Notes: generated by a model from the letters alone, not told the origin. 5,266 nt of DNA from Lactobacillales bacterium (GCA_031257815.1 JAIRNX010000135.1:1-5266); one strand, 5' to 3'. Numbered from the stretch's first letter, positions 1 through 5,221 are shown. Numbers and translations: made by a program.

Positions 1-1369
1 GTTTTACTTTTACAACTTGTTTAACTTTTTTCAAAGGCACGACTTGCTTACATTGTTCTGATTTAATTAAGTTTAGCTGTCTGCGAAGAGTTTCAAGCGT
101 TAGCTCAGGAAATTCCTGAACTATTTTGTTTAAATAAACCTCTTGTTCAAGCTCTGAAGTTACTTGCGCTAACTCTTCTAAAAGCTCATTGATATAGGCA
201 ATCTTCTCCATTTCATTTGCTAGATTTTTATCTTTCTTAAGGTAATGCTTTCTAAATTCAAAAACAGAACTTCGACTGTGCTTGGCAAGTTCATAAAAAG
301 CCTTTTTACCATATTTACGTACATACTCATCCGGATCAAGCTTTTTTGGTAATATTAAAACTTGAATACCTAAATCTGTTTGCGCCTTAAGCTCATTAAT
401 AACCTTTTTCTTAGATTTTTGACCAGGATAATCGCCATCATAAGCTATAACAACATTATTAGCATAACGTGCAAGTTTTGTAATTTGATTTTTCGTAAAA
501 CTTGTCCCCATGGAAGCTACACCACTATGAACGCCCACAGACCAAGCAGCAATCACGTCCATAAAACCCTCAAATAAAAAAACTTCTTTAGCTTTGCGAA
601 TGTTACTACTTGCTAGATAAAAATTATATAAATTTTCACTTTTATTAAAAAGTTTGGTCTCAGGAGAATTTAAATACTTCGCATCATTTTCTGTATCTTT
701 AAGAACACGCCCAGAAAAAGCGATGACTTTCCCGCTATCGTTACAAATAGGAAACATAATACGATTATAAAAGCGATCTAATTTATTACCATTTTTACGA
801 ATAGTAAATAAACCACAATTAAGGTAATCATCCTCATTAAAGCCATCTTTTTCAAATGCTTCGACTAATAAAATACGTGCATCAGGAGCAAAACCAATTT
901 GGAATATTTCAATAAGCTCTTCAGTAATACCGCGGCTTTCAAGATATGCTAATGCTTTTGTTCCCGCTTTAGTATTAAGCAGTAAATGATGATACAGCTT
1001 TGCAGCCTTCTCATGCATCTTTAACAAGGAAAAACTTTCTGGATCTTGCTGTTTTTGGCTATTTTTAAGCTCGTAAGTAAAAGGAATTTGTTCAATCTCT
1101 ACTACTTTTTTTACTGCTTCTAAAAAGTTAATATCTTCAAGATCTTGAAAAAATTTAAAAACATTCCCACCTTTACCACAACCAAAGCAATAATACATTT
1201 GTTTGTCTTCCACAACCGTAAAGGACGCCGTCTTTTCTGAATGGAATGGGCAAAGACCTAAGTGATTTTTTCCTGTTTTTCTAAGTTGGACATACTGACC
1301 AATAATACTTACTATATCAGCCTGCTCACGAATTTTTTCAATCACTTGAAATGGGATTCTACTTGTCAT
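1..1369 (-). CDS. dnaG: DNA primase DnaG, N-terminal 456 residues (C-terminus beyond window)
   Basis: Makes the short RNA primers for Okazaki fragments and for leading-strand start at the replication fork, working with the replicative helicase. Translating the minus strand from ATG 1369 gives 456 uninterrupted codons to the window edge. The CHC2 zinc-binding domain is at about residues 1-100, with ligands C40, H43, C61 and C64 (CPFH ... YYCFGCGKGGN). The catalytic core follows: FSGR at 218-221, KYLNSPET at 231-238, the Toprim glutamate E267 in EGFMD, metal-binding D311 and D313 in YDGD, and DPDEYV at 345-350. Primases of the family are usually about 600 residues, so roughly the helicase-interacting C-terminal part is missing because the window ends. 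The start is supported by a GAAAGG Shine-Dalgarno at 1383-1378, 8 nt upstream. In Toprim the usual DGDxAG reads DGDYPG, a small deviation. It lies 113 bp downstream of rsfS on the same strand with no clear terminator between, so read-through is possible. Confidence 0.96.
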   Translation of the reverse strand, partial: MTSRIPFQVIEKIREQADIVSIIGQYVQLRKTGKNHLGLCPFHSEKTASFTVVEDKQMYYCFGCGKGGNVFKFFQDLEDINFLEAVKKVVEIEQIPFTYELKNSQKQQDPESFSLLKMHEKAAKLYHHLLLNTKAGTKALAYLESRGITEELIEIFQIGFAPDARILLVEAFEKDGFNEDDYLNCGLFTIRKNGNKLDRFYNRIMFPICNDSGKVIAFSGRVLKDTENDAKYLNSPETKLFNKSENLYNFYLASSNIRKAKEVFLFEGFMDVIAAWSVGVHSGVASMGTSFTKNQITKLARYANNVVIAYDGDYPGQKSKKKVINELKAQTDLGIQVLILPKKLDPDEYVRKYGKKAFYELAKHSRSSVFEFRKHYLKKDKNLANEMEKIAYINELLEELAQVTSELEQEVYLNKIVQEFPELTLETLRRQLNLIKSEQCKQVVPLKKVKQVVKVK

Positions 1370-1447
1370 GGGAATTACCTTTCAATTGACTTTTTTGTTT
1401 CTACCCTATCATAAAAAGCCAACCTTAAACGTACTACAATTTCTTGC

Positions 1448-1453
1448 ATTATA
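1448..1453 (-). promoter_or_regulatory. possible -10 box for dnaG
   Basis: The minus strand reads TATAAT here, a perfect sigma-A -10 hexamer, about 79 nt upstream of the dnaG start and in the AT-rich gap after rsfS. No good TTGACA-like -35 lies 16-18 bp further upstream. In such AT-rich DNA a TATAAT can occur by chance. A second weaker candidate, TATGAT, is at 1413-1408. The rest of the gap (1370-1482) shows no terminator hairpin or other gene. Confidence 0.3.
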
Positions 1454-1482
1454 CAAATTTAAAATTACTGATTTTACTTTTT

Positions 1483-1827
1483 CTAAAATTCAAGTTTAAC
1501 TGGTAAAGCATCTGCCCAAAGTTTTTCCAAGTTATAGAATGCACGTTCTTCCGTTTGAAAAACATGAACAACAACATCTCCCATATCAATTAAAACCCAT
1601 CTGCCACTTTTTTGGCCCTCTACTCTTTTTATTTTAACACCGGCCTCTTCTTCTTTTTCAATTATTTCTTCAACAATTGCATTAATTTGGCGCTTACTAT
1701 TTGCATGCATAATTAAAAAATAATCTGCCAGTAAACTTACCTTTTGCACATCTAAAGCAACGATCTCTTCAGCTTTTCTACTATCAGCAGCATGTACTGC
1801 AATTTCAAGTATTTTCTTACTCTCCAA
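1483..1827 (-). CDS. rsfS: ribosome silencing factor RsfS (TTG start)
   Basis: Binds ribosomal protein uL14 on the 50S subunit and blocks joining to 30S, lowering translation in starvation or stationary phase (family knowledge). The 114-residue protein has normal family length and the full set of conserved stretches: ALDVQKVSLLADYFLI at about 24-39, S-KRQINAI near 44-51, EGQKSGRWVLIDMGDVVVHVF at about 70-90, and FYNLEKLWADA at about 97-107. The first codon is TTG, not ATG. It is backed by an AGAGG Shine-Dalgarno at 1841-1837, 9 nt upstream, and no in-frame ATG exists before conserved sequence begins. The Shine-Dalgarno lies only a few bases from the end of palindromic element E1, which separates rsfS from yqeK. 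The stop is TAG at 1485-1483. Confidence 0.95.
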   Translation of the reverse strand: MESKKILEIAVHAADSRKAEEIVALDVQKVSLLADYFLIMHANSKRQINAIVEEIIEKEEEAGVKIKRVEGQKSGRWVLIDMGDVVVHVFQTEERAFYNLEKLWADALPVKLEF

Positions 1828-1835
1828 ACTAAACT

Positions 1836-1841
1836 ACCTCT
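1836..1841 (-). promoter_or_regulatory. Shine-Dalgarno deciding the TTG start of rsfS
   Basis: The minus strand reads AGAGGT, with AGAGG ending 9 nt before the TTG at 1827-1825. It supports the non-ATG start. It lies 4 bp outside the E1 terminal repeat, directly next to its 3-bp target duplication, so element insertion stopped just short of destroying it. Confidence 0.75.
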
Positions 1842-1845
1842 CTAA

Positions 1846-2005
1846 GAACTTGTTAACGATCTCCATAATTGCGACTTTTTTGGTAATTTTTTGCCTTTTT
1901 TCGTCAAAAAGCCTCGATTTAGCATCGCTAAACCTGCGTTTTTTTCCTAGAAATGCACAAAAATTTCTCAAAAAATTCATCAATAGAAAGATCGTTAACA
2001 GGTTC
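1846..2005 (+). mobile_element. MITE-like palindromic element E1 (160 bp)
   Basis: This is a non-coding element between yqeK and rsfS. Its left end is GAACTTGTTAACGATCT (1846-1862). The right end read on the minus strand is GAACCTGTTAACGATCT (2005-1989), a single mismatch over 17 bp. It is flanked by direct TAA copies at 1843-1845 and 2006-2008, as expected of a 3-bp target duplication. The interior is AT-rich and loosely self-complementary. It holds a core at 1896-1945 that matches the reverse complement of E2 4436-4484 with three substitutions and one length difference. Its left 35 bp resemble E3 (shared ATCTCCATAATWGCGA). No open reading frame for a transposase is present, so any movement would depend on an enzyme encoded elsewhere. 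The 3-bp TWA duplication is compatible with IS5-family or Harbinger-like transposases, but that link is inference. Confidence 0.87.
1918..1932. repeat. central hairpin of E1
   Basis: TTTAGC-ATC-GCTAAA is a perfect 6-bp stem with a 3-nt loop. It is extended by imperfect pairing and flanked by an A-run (1906-1910) and a T-run (1939-1945) that can also pair. The same hairpin with loop GGT is at 4448-4462 in E2. Stem conservation with loop change (T/C on the aligned strand) suggests the structure matters. It could act as a weak bidirectional terminator or an RNA processing site; the short, AT-rich stem makes strong termination unlikely. Confidence 0.6.
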
Positions 2006-2595
2006 TAACTTGCCACATATTTATTATACGTATCTATCGTTTTTGGATAAACTTTAATTTCTTTTTCTACCAGTCTGAGCAAGGTATGTTTTGTTTCATA
2101 CTTCACTGTTTTATCCAGATCAACTTCTGCCAACTCACGCGCTTTTTCAACTCCTGGAAACCTTCGATTTGGTTCAATAAAATCCGCCACATAAAGAATT
2201 TTATCCAGCAAAGACATATTATTAGACCCTGTTGTATGCACAGAAACAGCCTGTAGAATCTCGGTATCAACAACTCCCAACTCTTCTTCAATTAAAATCG
2301 TGCCTGCCACACCATGCCAAATATTATTGCCAAAGCCAATTATTTCTTTATCGAGATTGTTTTCATAAACCACGCGTAGCAATTCCTCATCTGAACGCTC
2401 TTTAGCATAATCATGAATAAGTCCGGCAATACTTGCTTTTTCCACATCGCCATCAAAGCGCTTAGCCAAAATAACTGCTGTTTTTTGAACTGCTAAAACA
2501 TGATTAAAACGTTTTTCACTTACAGATGCACGAATTTTTGCTAAAAGATCATCTTGTTTAAATGCGGTATACTTCGTATATATATCACTTGCCAT
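2005..2595 (-). CDS. yqeK: HD-domain bis(5'-nucleosyl)-tetraphosphatase (symmetrical) YqeK
   Basis: Predicted metal-dependent HD-superfamily hydrolase. Characterised homologues in Firmicutes cleave Ap4A symmetrically to two ADP, removing a stress dinucleotide. The 196-residue product shows the HD ligands in order: H32 (RFNHVLAV), H61-D62 (GLIHDYAKE), H94 (IWHGVAG), H120 (SVHTTG) and D138 (LLDKILYVADFIEPNRR), which matches the family pattern. I chose ATG 2595 rather than the in-frame ATG at 2637. The longer start would add 14 residues deep inside nadD. The 2595 start has AGAAAGG at 2613-2607, 11 nt upstream, and gives a typical N-terminus (MASDIYTKYTAF). It overlaps the nadD stop by 11 nt, suggesting translational coupling. 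The stop TAG at 2007-2005 sits exactly at the edge of element E1. Deleting E1 with one TAA copy would leave the same TAG, so the protein is unchanged by the insertion. Confidence 0.94.
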   Translation of the reverse strand: MASDIYTKYTAFKQDDLLAKIRASVSEKRFNHVLAVQKTAVILAKRFDGDVEKASIAGLIHDYAKERSDEELLRVVYENNLDKEIIGFGNNIWHGVAGTILIEEELGVVDTEILQAVSVHTTGSNNMSLLDKILYVADFIEPNRRFPGVEKARELAEVDLDKTVKYETKHTLLRLVEKEIKVYPKTIDTYNKYVAS

Positions 2596-3217
2596 TAAGA
2601 TACAGACCTTTCTCTTGAATATATTGATAAACCTCATCCGGCATTAAATACTTCGGAATACTATCAAATCCAATCGATCTTCTAATGTATGTAGAGCTTA
2701 CTTCTATCTTAGGTACATCAACCCAAATTACAGGAAACGACGATTTTTTCGGATAACCTAAACGCCCAACTCCTACAAACTGAACTAACTCCATTAATTC
2801 CTCAACTTGATGCCATTGTGGCAAATACTCTACCATATCTCCACCGATAATAAAAAAATAGTCTACATCAGGATTCTTTTTTTTCAACTTCTTAATGGTA
2901 TCAAAAGTATAATTCATCCCGCCAAGTTGTAATTCGATTCTTTCTATTCCTAAACGAGGATTGCCTTTAATAGCTAGCTTAATCATATTTAAACGATGTT
3001 TAACAGAAATCGTATGCATCGTATGCTTTGTATTTCGATGAGGTGGTACAGCCTCTGGCATCAATTTTACTTTATCTAAGCTTAGTATCTGGGCCACTTG
3101 ATCTGCTATTAATAAATGTCCATTATGAACAGGATTAAAATTTCCACCTAAAATTCCGATTTGATGACGTTTTTTTACATAAGTTTGTGTTTGTAACCAA
3201 GCAAGTGTTTGCTGCAT
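2585..3217 (-). CDS. nadD: nicotinate-nucleotide adenylyltransferase NadD
   Basis: Transfers AMP from ATP to nicotinate mononucleotide to give deamido-NAD, a late cytosolic step of NAD synthesis. The 210-residue protein has the nucleotidyltransferase motif GGNFNPVHNGH at 24-34 (HxGH at 31-34), PEAVPPH at 54-60, FIIGGDMVEYLPQW at about 122-135, and the SSTYIRRSI motif at 174-182. It ends in a family-typical DEVYQYIQEKGLY. About 18 residues precede the Rossmann strand, where many NadD proteins have only a few. Extended N-termini are usual in lactobacilli, and this start is supported by a strong GGAGG at 3229-3225, 7 nt upstream. It begins 15 nt after the yqeH stop and overlaps yqeK by 11 nt. 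In related genomes a small RNA-binding protein gene, yhbY, often lies between yqeH and nadD; there is no room for it here. Confidence 0.96.
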   Translation of the reverse strand: MQQTLAWLQTQTYVKKRHQIGILGGNFNPVHNGHLLIADQVAQILSLDKVKLMPEAVPPHRNTKHTMHTISVKHRLNMIKLAIKGNPRLGIERIELQLGGMNYTFDTIKKLKKKNPDVDYFFIIGGDMVEYLPQWHQVEELMELVQFVGVGRLGYPKKSSFPVIWVDVPKIEVSSTYIRRSIGFDSIPKYLMPDEVYQYIQEKGLYLNGK

Positions 3218-3224
3218 TTTTACG

Positions 3225-3229
3225 CCTCC
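3225..3229 (-). promoter_or_regulatory. strong Shine-Dalgarno fixing the extended NadD start
   Basis: The minus strand reads GGAGG, 7 nt before ATG 3217, in the 15-nt gap after the yqeH stop. It is the best ribosome-binding site in the window. It supports the N-terminally extended NadD over a shorter start near the GILGG strand. Confidence 0.8.
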
Positions 3230-3232
3230 ATT

Positions 3233-4357
3233 TTAAACCAAAGCCTTACGCATAATTATATCGACACCTTCTGGTGCATATCCCGCTACAACAGCTTTCT
3301 TTTTAACTGAAATCCACCCTAATCCTGCAAAAACAATATCTGTTGGCTGCTTGATGGAAAATTCAAAACGATGCAATTTAGGAAAATCAGCCAAATTTTC
3401 TAAACGAGGTGGTTGCAGCAAACCTCCAAGATGCTTTTGATAAAATTCATCTGCTTTCATCAGTTTGGTTCGATGAATATCTAAATCATTTGTTACATAA
3501 ACCACAAAACTCTGAGGACACCCTTGAACAAAATCAAAACGAGCTAAGCCGCCTAAAAATAAAGTCTGCTCAGAATTTAACTGATAAACTTTAGGCCTAA
3601 TTTCCTTTTGCGGGGCAATAATTTTTAAATCCTTTTTATGAAGAAAATGTGCCATCTGATGACGATGAATAATGCCGGGTGTATCAAAAAGAGTGGCTCC
3701 ATCTGCTAAAGGAATTTCTATTTTATCTAAAGTCGTTCCTGGAAAACGGGAAGTCGTGATTAACTCTTGCACCCCAACTATTTTTTTTATAATAGCGTTA
3801 ATCAAAGTGGATTTGCCAACATTGGTTACTCCCACGATATAAACATCTAAGCCTTTACGATACTTTTCAAGTTTTTTTAGCAAATCTTCCATTTCTTGTG
3901 GTTTCTTGGCACTTGTTAAAAGCACATCGATCGGACGTATTCCTTCTTTATAAGCACGCTCTTTCATCCATTGCTTCAAGCGAGATGTCTTTAATGATTT
4001 AGGTAGCAAATCTTTCTTATTACCTACAAGTAAAACCGGATTCTTTCCTACAAAGCGATGTAAACCAGGAATAAGCGATCCACTAAAATCAAAGATATCC
4101 ACCACATTCACAATCAAAGCTTTCTTTGTGCCAATTTCATTTAATAAATGCAAAAAATCATCATCAGTTAAGAAGACATCTTGAATTTCATTATAATGAC
4201 GTAAGCGAAAACAACGTTGACAATAGACCTCTTTATCATCATCTGCCGTCTTAAATGTTTTTGATGGCATATAACCCAACTTTTTTGAATCTGTTGTTTG
4301 AATAACAACTCCACAACCAATGCAATGAAGTTTTTCTTCTGTTGTTTCTAATGCCAT
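3233..4357 (-). CDS. yqeH: ribosome biogenesis GTPase YqeH
   Basis: Circularly permuted GTPase needed for 30S subunit assembly (16S rRNA stability) in Bacillus and relatives. Numbering here starts at the ATG at 4357 (374 residues). A Cys4 zinc finger comes first, with C12, C15, C46 and C49 (CIGC ... CQRC). The permuted G motifs follow: G4 NKKD at 113-116, G5 SAK near 149-151, then G1 GVTNVGKST at 176-184, G2 around the FPGTT at 205-209, and G3 DTPG at 225-228. The C-terminal region, about 240-374, contains conserved FLGGLARFDFV and VFAGLGWISV stretches. The codon before the ATG is TTG, so a one-codon-longer start is possible. The ATG is better spaced from AAGAAAGG (4374-4367). Element E2 lies directly upstream of that ribosome-binding site. 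Before insertion this ATG would have overlapped the yqeG stop as TGATG. The stop TAA is 15 nt before nadD. Confidence 0.96.
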   Translation of the reverse strand: MALETTEEKLHCIGCGVVIQTTDSKKLGYMPSKTFKTADDDKEVYCQRCFRLRHYNEIQDVFLTDDDFLHLLNEIGTKKALIVNVVDIFDFSGSLIPGLHRFVGKNPVLLVGNKKDLLPKSLKTSRLKQWMKERAYKEGIRPIDVLLTSAKKPQEMEDLLKKLEKYRKGLDVYIVGVTNVGKSTLINAIIKKIVGVQELITTSRFPGTTLDKIEIPLADGATLFDTPGIIHRHQMAHFLHKKDLKIIAPQKEIRPKVYQLNSEQTLFLGGLARFDFVQGCPQSFVVYVTNDLDIHRTKLMKADEFYQKHLGGLLQPPRLENLADFPKLHRFEFSIKQPTDIVFAGLGWISVKKKAVVAGYAPEGVDIIMRKALV

Positions 4358-4366
4358 CAATAAATT

Positions 4367-4374
4367 CCTTTCTT
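4367..4374 (-). promoter_or_regulatory. Shine-Dalgarno of yqeH abutting E2
   Basis: The minus strand reads AAGAAAGG, 9 nt before the ATG. Its first two bases belong to the 3-bp target duplication of E2 (4373-4375), so the inserted hairpin touches the ribosome-binding site. In the reconstructed pre-insertion sequence this site lay inside the last codons of yqeG. Confidence 0.75.
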
Positions 4375-4375
4375 A

Positions 4376-4525
4376 GAACGTGTTAATGATCTCTAGTGAA
4401 ATGAATTTTTGAGCTGTTTTTTCGTAGTTTGAGGCAAAAAACGTAGGTTTAGCGGTGCTAAATCGAGGCTTTTTAACGAAAAAATAGCCAAAATCATTCA
4501 TCACTCCGAGATCGTTAACACGTTC
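4376..4525 (-). mobile_element. MITE-like palindromic element E2 (150 bp), inverted relative to E1
   Basis: The two ends are GAACGTGTTAATGATCTC (4376-4393) and, on the minus strand, GAACGTGTTAACGATCTC (4525-4508), one mismatch in 18. Direct TTA copies flank it at 4373-4375 and 4526-4528. The inverted repeat continues inward for about 50 bp with small gaps (shared GTGA, ATGAAT, and a TTTTTTCGT block), so the transcript can fold end to end. The core 4436-4484 matches E1 1896-1945 in reverse orientation. The element overlaps the last 25 bases of the annotated yqeG reading frame and supplies its final codons and stop. No transposase reading frame is inside. Confidence 0.88.
4448..4462. repeat. 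central hairpin of E2
   Basis: TTTAGC-GGT-GCTAAA is the same 6-bp stem as in E1 with a changed loop. It lies between an A-run (4436-4441) and a T-run (4470-4474), allowing an extended imperfect stem on either strand. Confidence 0.6.
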
Positions 4526-5034
4526 TTATAAGTCATACCATACTTTATTGATAGTTTTTTTAAAATAAAACGTTCGCATGTGCGATTAAACTTTGTTACT
4601 AAACTATCGGATTGAACCAAAGGCTTAACTAAAATTGAACGAATCCCCGCAAAATTAGCAGCCAAAATATCTGTCATTAACTGATCTCCAACCATAACTA
4701 ACGCTTCTTTTTTTAAACCCAGTTTACGTTTAGCAATTTTCATGCCACGACTCGACGGCTTTAAAGACCATGAAACAAAATCAATTCCCAGTGGCTCTAC
4801 TGCTCTTTTGACCCGCGAAGTTTTGTTATTGGAAACCACCATTACCAAAATCCCTGCTTTTTGCATCATTGCTAGCCAGGTACGCACTTCTTCTGTTCCA
4901 TCAGGATTATTCCAAGCAATTAATGTATTATCCAAATCAGCTAGCACTGCTTTAATTCCATGTGCTTTTAATATTTCAGGCTTCAATTGAAATATTGTTT
5001 CTATCATCCAAGTTGGTTTGTAAAATTCCTTCAT
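4501..5034 (-). CDS. yqeG: HAD-superfamily phosphatase YqeG (IIIA subfamily), C-terminus altered by E2
   Basis: Predicted cytosolic Mg-dependent HAD phosphatase; the physiological substrate is not known to me. The 177-residue protein has motif I DLDNT at 33-37 (nucleophile D33, acid D35), motif II VVSNN at 66-70 (S68), motif III K92 in LKPSSRG, and motif IV GDQLMTD at 116-122. I chose ATG 5034 because MKEFYKPTWMIETIFQLKP aligns with the start of known YqeG proteins and has AGAAAG 9 nt upstream. A longer in-frame reading to 5121 adds 29 residues that are merely translated element E3. At the other end, residues N171-E177 (NVLTISE) and the stop TGA are encoded by the E2 terminal repeat. Without E2 the frame would read TYKKGIY then TGA, overlapping the yqeH ATG. 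The catalytic core is intact, so the protein is probably active. Confidence 0.93.
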   Translation of the reverse strand: MKEFYKPTWMIETIFQLKPEILKAHGIKAVLADLDNTLIAWNNPDGTEEVRTWLAMMQKAGILVMVVSNNKTSRVKRAVEPLGIDFVSWSLKPSSRGMKIAKRKLGLKKEALVMVGDQLMTDILAANFAGIRSILVKPLVQSDSLVTKFNRTCERFILKKLSIKYGMTYKNVLTISE

Positions 5035-5051
5035 ACTATTCAACTTTCTAA

Positions 5052-5125
5052 GAGCCTGTCTACTATCTCCATAATAGCGAAAAATTGCCGAAAATTTTGC
5101 TATTATGGAGATAGTTAACACGTTC
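5052..5125. mobile_element. short MITE derivative / long hairpin E3 (74 bp)
   Basis: This is a third member of the family, without the E1/E2 core. The ends are GAGCCTGTCTACTATCTCC (5052-5070) and, on the minus strand, GAACGTGTTAACTATCTCC (5125-5107). They are flanked by direct TAA copies at 5049-5051 and 5126-5128. The inner arms CTATCTCCATAATAGC (5063-5078) and its exact reverse complement (5099-5114) form a perfect 16-bp stem. The 20-nt centre is itself partly self-complementary. The outer 30 bp match the left end of E1. In a yqeG transcript this would be a strong hairpin ending next to the AGAAAG ribosome-binding site at 5049-5044. Confidence 0.83.
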
Positions 5126-5149
5126 TAAGAGTCTGTTAACATGCTCTTA
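5126..5149. repeat. 24-bp near-palindrome with the same terminal motif
   Basis: Centred on GTTAAC, this reads TAAGAGTCTGTT on the left and TAAGAGCATGTT from the right on the opposite strand, so 20 of 24 positions are symmetric. GAGTCTGTTAAC resembles the E3 and E1 termini, so it may be two element ends fused by deletion of the interior. It directly abuts E3. Alternatively it may be an operator downstream of the yqeG promoter; nothing here decides between them. Confidence 0.55.
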
Positions 5150-5167
5150 CTCTCTAAATCTTGATTA

Positions 5168-5176
5168 ATTTTAACA
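5168..5176 (-). promoter_or_regulatory. possible extended -10 promoter for yqeG
   Basis: The minus strand reads TGTTAAAAT, an extended -10 (TGN plus TAAAAT, one base from TATAAT). It lies immediately after the upstream terminator. The -35 position 17 bp further upstream (TTAGCC) is poor and lies in the terminator hairpin. If used, the leader of yqeG would be about 125 nt and would contain the 24-bp palindrome and E3. Confidence 0.38.
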
Positions 5177-5177
5177 T

Positions 5178-5209
5178 AAAAAGGAAACGAGGCTAAATTG
5201 TCGTTTCCT
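5178..5209 (-). terminator. intrinsic terminator of the gene upstream of yqeG
   Basis: On the minus strand AGGAAACGA and TCGTTTCCT form a perfect 9-bp stem around a 10-nt loop, followed directly by TTTTT (paired partly with the stem end). The plus strand has no T-run after the hairpin, so it terminates leftward transcription. It separates the yqeG cluster from whatever lies to the right. Confidence 0.78.
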
Positions 5210-5221
5210 ATACCTTTAATG

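Noticed and set aside
380..577. 65-codon plus-strand reading frame
   Set aside because: It lies antisense to the well-conserved Toprim part of dnaG and resembles no family.
1400..1440. Short inverted repeat AAG-GTTGG-CTT upstream of dnaG as a terminator
   Set aside because: A 3-bp stem is too short to be meaningful.
1900..1945. E1 core as a strong intrinsic terminator ending the operon before rsfS
   Set aside because: The stem is only 6 perfect base pairs, AT-rich, and separated from the T-run by mismatches. A weak effect is possible, but a firm terminator call is not supported.
1846..2005. E1 as a riboswitch, T-box or CRISPR-related repeat
   Set aside because: The structure is a terminal inverted repeat with target duplications and an inverted second copy (E2) in the same operon. 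No spacer array or known riboswitch core is visible.
2103..2291. 62-codon minus-strand frame inside yqeK
   Set aside because: It is an out-of-frame overlap within a clear HD-domain gene.
2596..2637. Longer YqeK start at 2637
   Set aside because: It adds 14 residues lying entirely within nadD. The start at 2595 has a ribosome-binding site and a typical 11-nt overlap.
3409..3594. 61-codon plus-strand reading frame
   Set aside because: It is antisense to yqeH with no ribosome-binding site or recognisable features.
4742..4990. 82-codon plus-strand reading frame
   Set aside because: It is antisense to the conserved HAD motifs of yqeG; a shadow frame.
5035..5121. 29-residue N-terminal extension of YqeG starting at 5121
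   Set aside because: It is translated inverted-repeat sequence of E3. The ATG at 5034 has its own ribosome-binding site and matches the family N-terminus.
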